NCBI GenBank assembly: GCA_963822115.1
Contig: CAWGGM010000001.1
Span: forward strand, 58,718 to 122,717
Source of the DNA: CAWDXG01 sp963822115
GTDB taxonomy: Bacteria > Myxococcota_A > Polyangia > Polyangiales > Polyangiaceae
Length of the DNA stretch: 64,000 nt
Direction of reading: 5' to 3'
The notes beneath the pieces were generated by a model. That model worked only from the letters and a program-made list of their open reading frames with translations. It searched no databases and was not told the origin of the DNA. Every line of letters begins with the position of its first letter. The first letter of the stretch is position 1. The position numbers and the translations under genes were made by a program. This document shows, in pieces, positions 25,302 to 33,034 of this stretch.

Positions 25302-26888
25302 ATGAGCCAGAGCCACGCGCACCCCGTCATGCCCCGGTCGCCCGCCGGGCACCACAACCCGTGGCTGATTGCGGTGGTCGTCTCGCTCGCAACCTTCATG
25401 GAGGTGCTCGACACGAGCATCGCCAACGTCTCGCTGCGCCACATCGCCGGCAATCTCTCCGTCAGCTACGACGAGTCGACCTGGGTGCTGACGAGCTACC
25501 TGGTAGCCAACGCCATCATCCTGCCCATCAGTGGCTGGCTCGCCGCCGTGATGGGACGCAAGCGATTCTACCTTTCCTGCGTCGCGTTGTTCACCGTCAG
25601 CTCGTTCTGCTGCGGACTGGCGCCGACACTGGGCTGGCTGGTCGTGTTCCGGGTAATCCAGGGTCTGGGCGGCGGGGGGCTCGCCCCTTCGGCGTTGTCG
25701 ATGCTGCGCGACAGCTTCCCCGAGGAGAAGACCGGCATGGTCTACGCGCTGTACGGCGTCGTGGTGGTCGCCGCGCCGGCACTGGGGCCGACCCTGGGCG
25801 GATATCTGACGGACGCGTACTCGTGGCACTGGGTGTTCTTGATCAACGTGCCCGTGGGCATCATTGCGCTCACTCTCAGCGGCGTCCTGCTGGTCGAGCC
25901 GGAAATCGAACGCCGCGAACGCGAAGAGCGATGGGCGCGCGGGCTCCGGGTGGACTACGCCGGTTTCCTGCTGGTCGCCGTCGGGCTCGGCTGCTTGCAG
26001 ATCGTCCTCGACAAGGGAGAGCGCGACGACTGGTTCAACTCGACGTTCATCCTGGTGATGAGCGGCATCGCGGTCGTGTCGCTGATAGCGCTGGTGATCC
26101 GCGAACTGACGATCGACGAGCCTATCGTCGACCTACCGCTCTTGAAGAACCGGAACTTCCTCGCAGCCAACCTGGTGCGCTTCGGTACGTTCGTCGCGCT
26201 GCTCGGAACGACGCAGCTGATCCCGCAGCTGGTGCAGATGCAGCTCGGCTACACCGCCATGCAGGCGGGTCTGGTGATCACACCCGGCGCGTTCGTGGTG
26301 ATCGCGATGATGCCCGGCGTGGGCAAGGCCGTCAGCAAGGTCCAACCGCGCTACCTGATCGCGGCAGGGCTCGTTCTGGAAGCGCTCGCGCTGTTCCACA
26401 TGAGTGGTTTCAACACCGAAATGGGCTTCTGGCACGTGGCCTGGGCCCGGTGCTTCCAGGCGGCAGGGCTCGGCCTCTTGATCGTCCCGATCACCAGCGT
26501 GGCGTACATTGGCATCCCGGGAAACAAGTCGAACAACGCCTCGGCGCTCATCAACCTCTCGCGCAACATCGGCGGCTCCTTCGGCATTGCACTGGCGCAG
26601 ACCTGGCTCGCGCGCCGTACGGTATTCCACCAGACCCGCCTCGGTTCCCACCTCACGCCGGACAATCCGCAGCTTTCGCAGATGCTGGAGCACGCGACCC
26701 AGCGCTTCGTGGCAGCGGGCAGCAGCCTGGTGGAGGCCAAGCACCAGGCGCTCGGTGCACTCTACGGCACCGTGCTGCGACAGTCGCGGATGATAGCCTT
26801 CAACGATGTCTTCTATGTCATGGCCATCGGCTGTCTTGTCACGCTGCCCCTCGTCCTGCTCCTCAGGGCAGCTCGCCCCGGGCAGTGA
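25302..26888 (+). CDS. DHA2 family MFS multidrug efflux transporter (EmrB-like)
   Basis: The 528-residue protein has about 14 membrane segments. Motif words include VVVSLATFMEVLDTSIANVS (TM1, motif D1), DESTWVLTSYLVANAIILP, GWLAAVMGRKRFYL (motif A), RVIQGLGGGGLAPSALSML and the motif C region APALGPTLGGYLTD. This is the EmrB/QacA layout: proton-driven export of hydrophobic compounds across the inner membrane. No EmrA-type membrane-fusion gene is adjacent, so it may act alone or with a partner elsewhere. Confidence 0.92.
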   Translation: MSQSHAHPVMPRSPAGHHNPWLIAVVVSLATFMEVLDTSIANVSLRHIAGNLSVSYDESTWVLTSYLVANAIILPISGWLAAVMGRKRFYLSCVALFTVSSFCCGLAPTLGWLVVFRVIQGLGGGGLAPSALSMLRDSFPEEKTGMVYALYGVVVVAAPALGPTLGGYLTDAYSWHWVFLINVPVGIIALTLSGVLLVEPEIERREREERWARGLRVDYAGFLLVAVGLGCLQIVLDKGERDDWFNSTFILVMSGIAVVSLIALVIRELTIDEPIVDLPLLKNRNFLAANLVRFGTFVALLGTTQLIPQLVQMQLGYTAMQAGLVITPGAFVVIAMMPGVGKAVSKVQPRYLIAAGLVLEALALFHMSGFNTEMGFWHVAWARCFQAAGLGLLIVPITSVAYIGIPGNKSNNASALINLSRNIGGSFGIALAQTWLARRTVFHQTRLGSHLTPDNPQLSQMLEHATQRFVAAGSSLVEAKHQALGALYGTVLRQSRMIAFNDVFYVMAIGCLVTLPLVLLLRAARPGQ

Positions 26889-26943
26889 CACATCGCTAGG
26901 ACGCACCGACACGTGATACGCTCGACGCGGAGGGCAGCGAAGC

Positions 26944-27591
26944 ATGAAGACACGGGATGTCGCTCTGGGCCTGGTGACCGCGGTGCTTGTGGCAGGGTGT
27001 TCGACCCACTACATCCCCCGCAGTCCCGGGCGGGTCTCGATCGTGATGCAGGGCGGCAGCATCGCCTACCAGCGCGGCGACCACGTGTACAAGGACTTCC
27101 TGGGGAGCGGACTGGTGGACGCCGTCGGCGACGATCCGCAGGCGAAAGACGCCGCGGAAACATTCTTCGACAGGAACGTCGGGGGTCTGGTGGCCACGGG
27201 GGTCGGCGTGGCGTGCCTGGTCGGTGGCGTGACGGTGCTGGCGGTGGACCAGCCGCCGAGCAGCGGGCGACAGACACTCGGCATCGGCGCGCTGCTCTGC
27301 GGACTGGCCGGCGAGATCACCGGACTGGTGCTGCTGACCACGGCCCAGCCGTACCAGTTCGATGCCCTGAACATCTACAACGACCACGCCGAGCAGCGCA
27401 TGCTGACCCCGCGCTACGCGTATCCCCCGCCCGGCTACTATCCGGCCCCGTCTGCGCCGCCGCCGGGCGGCGCTCCGCCGCCCTCGCCACCTGGCGCCGC
27501 GCCGCCGGACTCGGCGACGCCGCCTGCCGCTGCTCCGCCGGCCCCGCCCGAGGCGCCCTCGGCTGCGCCTGCTCCGGCTCCTGGGTCCTGA
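26944..27591 (+). CDS. Lipoprotein with two membrane-like segments and Pro-rich tail
   Basis: The 215-residue product starts MKTRDVALGLVTAVLVAGCS, a lipoprotein signal with lipobox VAGC. Two hydrophobic stretches near residues 75-125 (LVATGVGVACLVGGVTVLAV and TLGIGALLCGLAGEITGLVL) separate a short DDPQAKDAAETFFDRN segment from a tail of about 55 residues made almost only of Pro, Ala, Gly and Ser. GGAGGG is the ribosome-binding site and TACGCT near 26917 a possible -10. The last 154 bases overlap the end of the convergent gene at 27438. Function unknown. Confidence 0.7.
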   Translation: MKTRDVALGLVTAVLVAGCSTHYIPRSPGRVSIVMQGGSIAYQRGDHVYKDFLGSGLVDAVGDDPQAKDAAETFFDRNVGGLVATGVGVACLVGGVTVLAVDQPPSSGRQTLGIGALLCGLAGEITGLVLLTTAQPYQFDALNIYNDHAEQRMLTPRYAYPPPGYYPAPSAPPPGGAPPPSPPGAAPPDSATPPAAAPPAPPEAPSAAPAPAPGS

Positions 27592-29471
27592 TCGCTCCGC
27601 GGTCGCGTCTTCCGCCGCCGCCACCACAGCGGGATCCCGATCACGCCCGCGAGGGTCAAGAGGAAGATCGGAATGGAGAGCTTGAGCGTGCGCGGGAAGT
27701 ACGAGAACACGACCGTGCTCGAGCCGGCGGAGACGCGCGCCGCCACGGCGTCGTCGTAGTTGAGCGCAGGTTCGCCGTTGGCGCGCCAGCTCGGGTTGAA
27801 GTTCATGTTGTAGACAACCAGCGCGCCCGGCGTCGCGCCGGTGACCTGGACCGTGACGCGGTTCGGCGACCACTTCGTCACCTTGGCCGACCCCTTGCCC
27901 TCCTCGATGTAGGCTCGGCCCTTGTAGCTCGGGCTCTCCTTCGCGATGGCGCCGATGCCGTGGAAGTTCGGGTCGAGCCCGTAGCATTTGATGACGCCCT
28001 TGTTGGCGAACATGCTGAGCAGGATCGGCGGCGCCCAGTCGCGCCGCACGTACTGCGTCGCCGGGTTCTCGTGTTGTTCGAAGATATCCGCGCGGGCGAT
28101 GTGGTTGGGCTTGACCATCCAGAACGCCTGCGCAAACGGGCGATGCGACACCGTCGCCAGGTCGACGGCGAAGTACACGACCGGGATCAATAGAACCAGG
28201 TCTATCCAGGCGTGGTAGCGGATGCGCGGGTCGAGAAAGCGCGCCAGCCAGGCCACGAAGCACACGCCGAGGAACAGCACCGCCGGATACAGGAACCGCG
28301 ACGGCACGTGCTGTGACGCGAACAGCGGCAGCTTGTGCAGAAGAGGCCAGGGCGCATCCTTGTTGAACGAGCCGAGGCCCATCAACACGTAGAGCAGTCC
28401 AATGATCTTGAAAGCGTGCTCGCGCGGGCCGCGTGCAAACAGGATGCCCAGCACCAGCGCGACCACGCCCGCTACACCGATGTAGATGCCCCACTCGTGC
28501 CACCCGTAGGCCGGCACGGGGATGGGCCGGGAGGTGTAGCTCTGCGAGTGATCGGTGAGCATCACGATCAGCTCCTTGAGGCCGATCGTCTCGGTAGACT
28601 TGATGAGCCGCGGCGCGCGTTCGAGAGCATCGAACACGGCCAATAGCTTGGGCGCAGAGAGCCCCAGCGAGACCACGCCGGCCACGGACACGACGCCGAT
28701 AGGCCGCCAGCGGCGCGCGAACACCGCCAGCAGTACCGCGTAGACTCCGAGCGCCAGAGCCGCCTGCGGCAGCGGATAGATGGCGCCCATGTAGACCATG
28801 AGCGCGAGGATGGCGCCCGCGTAGGTGGCGTTCCTGAAGCGACCCGGCTCCTGGGCGCGGTCGAAGAAGAAGAACACCCACGGCACCCAGCCGTACTGAA
28901 GATGCCAGGTGTGTCCGACCGCGGCCTGCAGCGCCCAGCGGCCGTTGAGCACGTACAGGATCGCTAGAAAGCAGCTGAGCGCGATGCTGCGCGTGAAGCG
29001 GCGCGCGAGGAGGTACGTGCCGCACAACCCGGTGAGCGCGCCGCCGAGCACTTCCAGACGGATGCCGGTGCGTACGTCGAACAGCAGATAGATGGGCAGG
29101 TAGGGCGAGACGAAATTGGTCGCGCCTTCGAAGTGCCCCCACGCGGGATAGCCGCCGCACAACCACGGATGCCACCACGGCGCCTGTCCGTATTTCTTGA
29201 TGCTGAGCGGCGTGATGTAGCGGAACGCCGTCTCCACGTCCCAGTCGTGGAAGCCGTACGTGTGGAAGTTGGCCAGCATCGGCGCGAGAATGCCGATGGT
29301 GGTGCCGATCATCAGCGCCACCGCCAGGATCGTCGCCAGCAGCCGGTAGCCGGCGCCTGGACGCCGCCAAGCCTCCACCATGCGCTGCTTGAGTCGGGCA
29401 AACCGGCCCGGCACAGCGCTGTCGCCCCGGGCGGCAGGCCCGGAAGCGTGCCGTGGGGGGAGGCTCGGCAT
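27438..29471 (-). CDS. Large polytopic membrane glycosyltransferase (YfhO/GT-C-like)
   Basis: The 677-residue protein has about 12 membrane segments (LLATILAVALMIGTTIGILA, LVMGLG..., IRYHAWIDLVLLIPVVYFAV) and early loops with YGFHDWDVETAFRYITP and CGGYPAWGHFEGATNF. The DWD and the long loop resemble membrane glycosyltransferases of the YfhO/GT-C superfamily. Near residue 560 a short periplasmic domain reads VTVQVTGATPGALVVYNMNF, also typical of YfhO-like proteins. The C-terminus is a Gly/Ala-rich tail encoded antisense to the Pro-rich tail of the 26944 lipoprotein. The start at 29471 (MPSLPPRH) is chosen over unlikely upstream codons. Confidence 0.75.
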   Translation of the reverse strand: MPSLPPRHASGPAARGDSAVPGRFARLKQRMVEAWRRPGAGYRLLATILAVALMIGTTIGILAPMLANFHTYGFHDWDVETAFRYITPLSIKKYGQAPWWHPWLCGGYPAWGHFEGATNFVSPYLPIYLLFDVRTGIRLEVLGGALTGLCGTYLLARRFTRSIALSCFLAILYVLNGRWALQAAVGHTWHLQYGWVPWVFFFFDRAQEPGRFRNATYAGAILALMVYMGAIYPLPQAALALGVYAVLLAVFARRWRPIGVVSVAGVVSLGLSAPKLLAVFDALERAPRLIKSTETIGLKELIVMLTDHSQSYTSRPIPVPAYGWHEWGIYIGVAGVVALVLGILFARGPREHAFKIIGLLYVLMGLGSFNKDAPWPLLHKLPLFASQHVPSRFLYPAVLFLGVCFVAWLARFLDPRIRYHAWIDLVLLIPVVYFAVDLATVSHRPFAQAFWMVKPNHIARADIFEQHENPATQYVRRDWAPPILLSMFANKGVIKCYGLDPNFHGIGAIAKESPSYKGRAYIEEGKGSAKVTKWSPNRVTVQVTGATPGALVVYNMNFNPSWRANGEPALNYDDAVAARVSAGSSTVVFSYFPRTLKLSIPIFLLTLAGVIGIPLWWRRRKTRPRSDQDPGAGAGAAEGASGGAGGAAAGGVAESGGAAPGGEGGGAPPGGGADGAG

Positions 29472-29577
29472 CGGGCTCGGGTCTAGAACAAGGCGCCGGG
29501 AGCCGCAACAAGCACACCGCCGGCTCGGCGGCGCCCCCTCGCGCGCCGCGGGCTGCCGGGGTATGGATCGCTGCGTC

Positions 29578-30564
29578 ATGGACGTGATGGGCTTTGTGCG
29601 CAGGCGGGTGCGCGAGCCGCTGCTCCTGAAGGAGGCGGAGCGCACGACGAAGGCGTACTCGCCGCAGCAACTCGCACGCATCGTCGAGCTCTCCGACGCC
29701 GCGCGTCGTCGCGAGCACGCCGCCCTGGAGCTGCGTGAGGATCGGAGCACGCCGGCCGCGGTCGAGCTGCACCGGCAGGCCGCTCAGCTAGCCATTACCG
29801 CGCTCCTGGTAGCCCGGGGCGAACACGGCCTCGAAGGCGTGCTCGAGCCACCGGAAGCGTGGGCGGAGCTCTCGGCACTGCTCGACGCGGGAGCGATCGA
29901 GGACCCGCCCGTGGAGCTTCCCGTCGCTCGGCCGCTGCTCGCCGAAGCCGACCCGCTGGCGGTGGACCGGCTGTCGGCAGCCCAGGCGCGCGACGTGCGC
30001 GCCGCTGCGGAAGCGACCACGCGCTGGCTCCGCCGTCGCTACGAATCGCGGACGCCGCGCCAGCTCAAGGTGCAGCGCGTGCTCCGGCTCGCCGCCATCG
30101 TCGCAGCGTTCGGGCTGCTGCTCACCGCGGCGGCGGCCCAGGCGCTGGCCCCCAAGGACATTGCGCTCGGCAAACCCGTCGTCGCCAGCGGGCGCTTCCG
30201 CGGCACGCCTACGGCGTCACACGTCGTGGACGGGGTCAAGGACGGCTCGCTGGGCGTGCACACCTCGCTGCACAAAAACCCCTGGGTCCGGATCGATCTG
30301 CAGGCGCCGTACGCGATCACCAAGGTTGTGGTCGTCAACCGCGGTGACGGCTACTTCGACGCCGTCCTGCCGCTCTCGCTGCAGCTGTCGATGGATGGCC
30401 GGCACTTCTCCCAGGTCGCCTTGCGCAGGACACGCTTCACCGATACCGATCCGTGGGTCGTGAAGCTACCGGGAAAGGTGGCGCGCTACGTGCGCCTCCA
30501 GGTCAAGAAGAAGCGAGCGTACATGTGGGCCAGCGAAATCGAGGTCTACGGAACCAGGAAATAG
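29578..30564 (+). CDS. Membrane-anchored discoidin (F5/8 type C) domain protein
   Basis: The 328-residue protein has a cytoplasmic-looking charged N-terminal region of about 165 residues (REPLLLKEAERTTKAYSPQQ), one hydrophobic segment (LAAIVAAFGLLLTAAAAQAL) near residue 180, and a C-terminal discoidin domain: NIALGKPV-like ALGKPVVASGRF, HVVDGVKDGSLGVHTS, NPWVRIDLQAPYAITKVVVV and ARYVRLQVKKKRAYMWASEI. Discoidin domains bind sugars or lipids outside the cell. Start candidates are 29563, 29578 and 29587; 29578 lies 10 bases after TATGGA. The next gene starts 2 bases after its stop, so they are co-transcribed. Confidence 0.75.
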   Translation: MDVMGFVRRRVREPLLLKEAERTTKAYSPQQLARIVELSDAARRREHAALELREDRSTPAAVELHRQAAQLAITALLVARGEHGLEGVLEPPEAWAELSALLDAGAIEDPPVELPVARPLLAEADPLAVDRLSAAQARDVRAAAEATTRWLRRRYESRTPRQLKVQRVLRLAAIVAAFGLLLTAAAAQALAPKDIALGKPVVASGRFRGTPTASHVVDGVKDGSLGVHTSLHKNPWVRIDLQAPYAITKVVVVNRGDGYFDAVLPLSLQLSMDGRHFSQVALRRTRFTDTDPWVVKLPGKVARYVRLQVKKKRAYMWASEIEVYGTRK

Positions 30565-30565
30565 A

Positions 30566-31624
30566 ATGAGCGAGAACCTGGTCATCGAGAGTCCGCAGAA
30601 GACCATCCGCTACGAGGACAGCGTCGACCACTTCGAGAACGGCGTGCTGCGGCTGCTCGGCCTCGACCGCGAAGCCTTTGCCCACTGGTTGGCCGTCAGC
30701 GAAGGACAACAGGGCAACGACGTCCTCGAGAAGCTGGGGCATGGCTTTGCGCGTCTCAGCCCGCTCGCACGGACGGAGACCCTGCACACCGCGGAGGTCG
30801 AAGCCGGACCCCACGGCGAGCGCGGCGCGATCTGGCATCCAACCATCGCGGAAAACCGGGACTACGGCGTGGCGCGTTCGCTGGACGGCGACATCGGCTG
30901 GCTGATCCAGCTGTCCGGTGACGTGTGGCGGCGCGAGACCGAGGCACCTGAGTACGAGGAAGCCTATTTCGAAGGCAACCGGAACCAGGCCGGCGGCTAC
31001 GGCGAATACGGCGCCCAGCAGGACTGGCGGCTCGAGAAGGCGGCGCGGCAGGTGCGCGAGCTCTCCGAAGCGACCGGCCTCCAGCGCGGCAGCGTGCTCG
31101 ATGTCGGCAGTGGATACGGCTACTTCCAGAAGGCGCTCTCCGATGCCGGCTTCGAGCAGGGCGGGCTGGAGCTTTCGCGCCACGCGCGCGAGGCCGCGAA
31201 GGCCCGCTTCGGCTTCGACTCCCTCGACGGGACGCTCGACAGCCATGCCGCCGAGCTCGCTGGCCGCTACGACGCCCTCACGCTGTGGGACGTGATCGAG
31301 CACGTGCCGGACCCCGTCGCACTGCTGGTCACCGCAGCGGGGTGCCTGCGCCCGGGCGGGTTCATCGCGCTGAAGACCCCGAACATCCGCTGCCCCGAAG
31401 CGCGCGTGTTCGGGCCGCACTACCACTCGCTGAAGCGCGAACACCTGGTCTACTTCACGCCGCAGTCGCTCACCCGCGCGGCCGAGCGTGCGGGCCTGGA
31501 AGTGCAACGCATCACGAGCGTTTCGCACCTGCTGGTCGGCTTCCTGGGTGCCGAGCGCACCCGCGAGCTGTCGGCACAGAACGAAGGCGCCGACCTGATC
31601 GCGTACCTGCAGAAGCCGGCTTGA
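30566..31624 (+). CDS. SAM-dependent methyltransferase, class I (UbiG-like core)
   Basis: The 352-residue protein has about 165 residues of unassigned N-terminal sequence (ESPQKTIRYEDSVDHFENGV) and a C-terminal methyltransferase: SVLDVGSGYGYFQKALSDAG (motif I) near residue 175, DALTLWDVIEHVPDP near 235, CLRPGGFIALKTPNI near 265 and HYHSLKREHLVYFTPQSL. The last words are typical of methyltransferases in polysaccharide and lipid clusters. It is coupled to the discoidin gene. The lipid cassette at 31784 follows after a 159-base regulatory gap. Confidence 0.85.
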   Translation: MSENLVIESPQKTIRYEDSVDHFENGVLRLLGLDREAFAHWLAVSEGQQGNDVLEKLGHGFARLSPLARTETLHTAEVEAGPHGERGAIWHPTIAENRDYGVARSLDGDIGWLIQLSGDVWRRETEAPEYEEAYFEGNRNQAGGYGEYGAQQDWRLEKAARQVRELSEATGLQRGSVLDVGSGYGYFQKALSDAGFEQGGLELSRHAREAAKARFGFDSLDGTLDSHAAELAGRYDALTLWDVIEHVPDPVALLVTAAGCLRPGGFIALKTPNIRCPEARVFGPHYHSLKREHLVYFTPQSLTRAAERAGLEVQRITSVSHLLVGFLGAERTRELSAQNEGADLIAYLQKPA

Positions 31625-31640
31625 GTTGACAGGCGTCAAC
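31625..31640. promoter_or_regulatory. Palindromic operator candidate 1
   Basis: GTTGAC-AGGC-GTCAAC has perfect 6-bp arms with a 4-base spacer and contains TGAC-N4-GTCA. It begins at the base after the upstream stop codon. TTGACA within it could also be a -35, but no -10 lies 16-18 bases downstream. Confidence 0.5.
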
Positions 31641-31702
31641 GTTGCTTCATCGGCGACACGCTAGGGTGAACGGCCCCCAACGCCCCCGGCTTTCGTCGCG
31701 AC

Positions 31703-31720
31703 AGATGACATCGGTCATCT
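31703..31720. promoter_or_regulatory. Palindromic operator candidate 2
   Basis: AGATGAC-ATCG-GTCATCT has perfect 7-bp arms and again contains TGAC-N4-GTCA. Its centre is 79 bases from the first copy. TAGGGT at 31742-31747 lies shortly downstream as a possible -10 for the ketosynthase gene, leaving a leader of about 30 bases. Confidence 0.55.
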
Positions 31721-31783
31721 AGGCCGCGGCTGCGACCGGACTAGGGTCCAGCACGATCGCCGCCGGCGGCGACGTAGGCCGCC

Positions 31784-33034
31784 ATGCTGACTCCCGAACC
31801 TTCGAACACGAATAGAGTACGCGTCGTCGTCACGGGCGTCGGGTTGGTGACGTCGCTCGGCGCCGATGCCCCGACCTCGTGGGAAGGGCTGGCAGCCGGA
31901 CACTCCGGGCTCAAGCGCATCGAAAGTTTCGACACGGAAGGCGAGAAGGTGCGGGTGGCGGGGGAGGTCACACCGGAAGTGGCTACTCGGCTGGCCGAAC
32001 GCCTCCCAGCTGATGTGCGCGGCCGCACCGCTCGCTTCGTGCACTTCGCCTGCGCCGCGGCGGCCGAAGCGCTGGAATCTGCCGGACGGCCGCACGTGGA
32101 AGCGCCCGATCGCTTCGGGGTGTTCGCGGGCGTGGGCATCGGCGTGCCGCATCCCTCGGAGGGCTACAAGGTCGGGCCGACCTCGATCATCAAGGTCATG
32201 CCGAACGGCGCGGCTGCCTGGATTTCCATTCTGGAAAAGCTCGAAGGTCCGAGCATGGCCGCCAGCACGGCCTGCGCGTCGGGTGCGCACGCGATCGGCG
32301 TGGCATACGACCAGATCCGCCTGGGGCGCGTGAGCGGCATGCTCGCCGGCGGCGTGGACACCGTGATCACGCGCGACGTGCTCAGGGCCTACGCCTGGAT
32401 GCGCGCGCTCAACACCGCCCGCGACGAGGAGCCGACGCGCATGTCCCGCCCCTTCGACGCGACCCGCCGCGGCTTCGTGCTGGGAGAGGGTGCGGGCTTC
32501 TTGATGTTGGAGGAGCGCGAGCACGCGCTCGCGCGTGGCGCATCGATCCTCGCCGAGATGCGCGGCTGGGGCGCGAGCTCGGATGCGCACAACATCGTGG
32601 CAGTGGCGCCGGACGGCCGCGGCATGGTCCGCGCCATGCAGCGCGCGCTCGACGACGCGGCGCTGCCGCCGGAATCGATCGACTACATCAGCGCGCACGG
32701 CACCAGCACCAAGATGAACGATCGCGAGGAAACGCGCGCGATCCACCAGGTGTTCGGGCCGCACGCTTCGCGGCTCAAGGTCAGCTCGCAAAAGTCGATG
32801 ATCGGCCACGCGATGGGCGGCGCAGGAGCTATCGAGGCGGCTGTAACGGTGCTTTCGGTCCACAAGCAGCTCGCCACGCCGACGATCAACCTGACCGAGC
32901 CGGACCCCGAGTGCGACCTGGACTACGTGCCGGGCGTCGCCAAGAAGGGGACGATCCGCGCAGCGATCAGCAATTCGTTCGGCTTCGGGGGGCACAACAG
33001 CGCGCTGGTTTTCGCGCATCCCGAGGTCACGTGA
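31784..33034 (+). CDS. Beta-ketoacyl-ACP synthase (FabF/KAS II family)
   Basis: The 416-residue ketosynthase condenses an ACP-bound acyl chain with malonyl-ACP. The full triad is present: nucleophile Cys164 in STACASGAHA, His in SAHGTSTKMNDREET near residue 305, and His in KSMIGHAMGGAGAIEA near residue 340. NSFGFGGHNSALVF closes the active site. It is discrete, not part of a modular polyketide synthase. It leads a six-gene cassette; its stop overlaps the ligase start as GTGA. Because a dedicated ACP is encoded three genes on, it probably serves a specialised lipid pathway and not housekeeping fatty acid synthesis. Confidence 0.93.
   Translation: MLTPEPSNTNRVRVVVTGVGLVTSLGADAPTSWEGLAAGHSGLKRIESFDTEGEKVRVAGEVTPEVATRLAERLPADVRGRTARFVHFACAAAAEALESAGRPHVEAPDRFGVFAGVGIGVPHPSEGYKVGPTSIIKVMPNGAAAWISILEKLEGPSMAASTACASGAHAIGVAYDQIRLGRVSGMLAGGVDTVITRDVLRAYAWMRALNTARDEEPTRMSRPFDATRRGFVLGEGAGFLMLEEREHALARGASILAEMRGWGASSDAHNIVAVAPDGRGMVRAMQRALDDAALPPESIDYISAHGTSTKMNDREETRAIHQVFGPHASRLKVSSQKSMIGHAMGGAGAIEAAVTVLSVHKQLATPTINLTEPDPECDLDYVPGVAKKGTIRAAISNSFGFGGHNSALVFAHPEVT

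Noticed and set aside
24210..25829. Minus-strand frame of 539 codons across hddA
   Set aside because: hddA on the plus strand has complete GHMP motifs; the antisense frame has shadow composition.
31626..31631. TTGACA as a -35 box of the ketosynthase promoter
   Set aside because: No -10-like hexamer lies 16-18 bases downstream; the bases are better explained as half of a palindrome.
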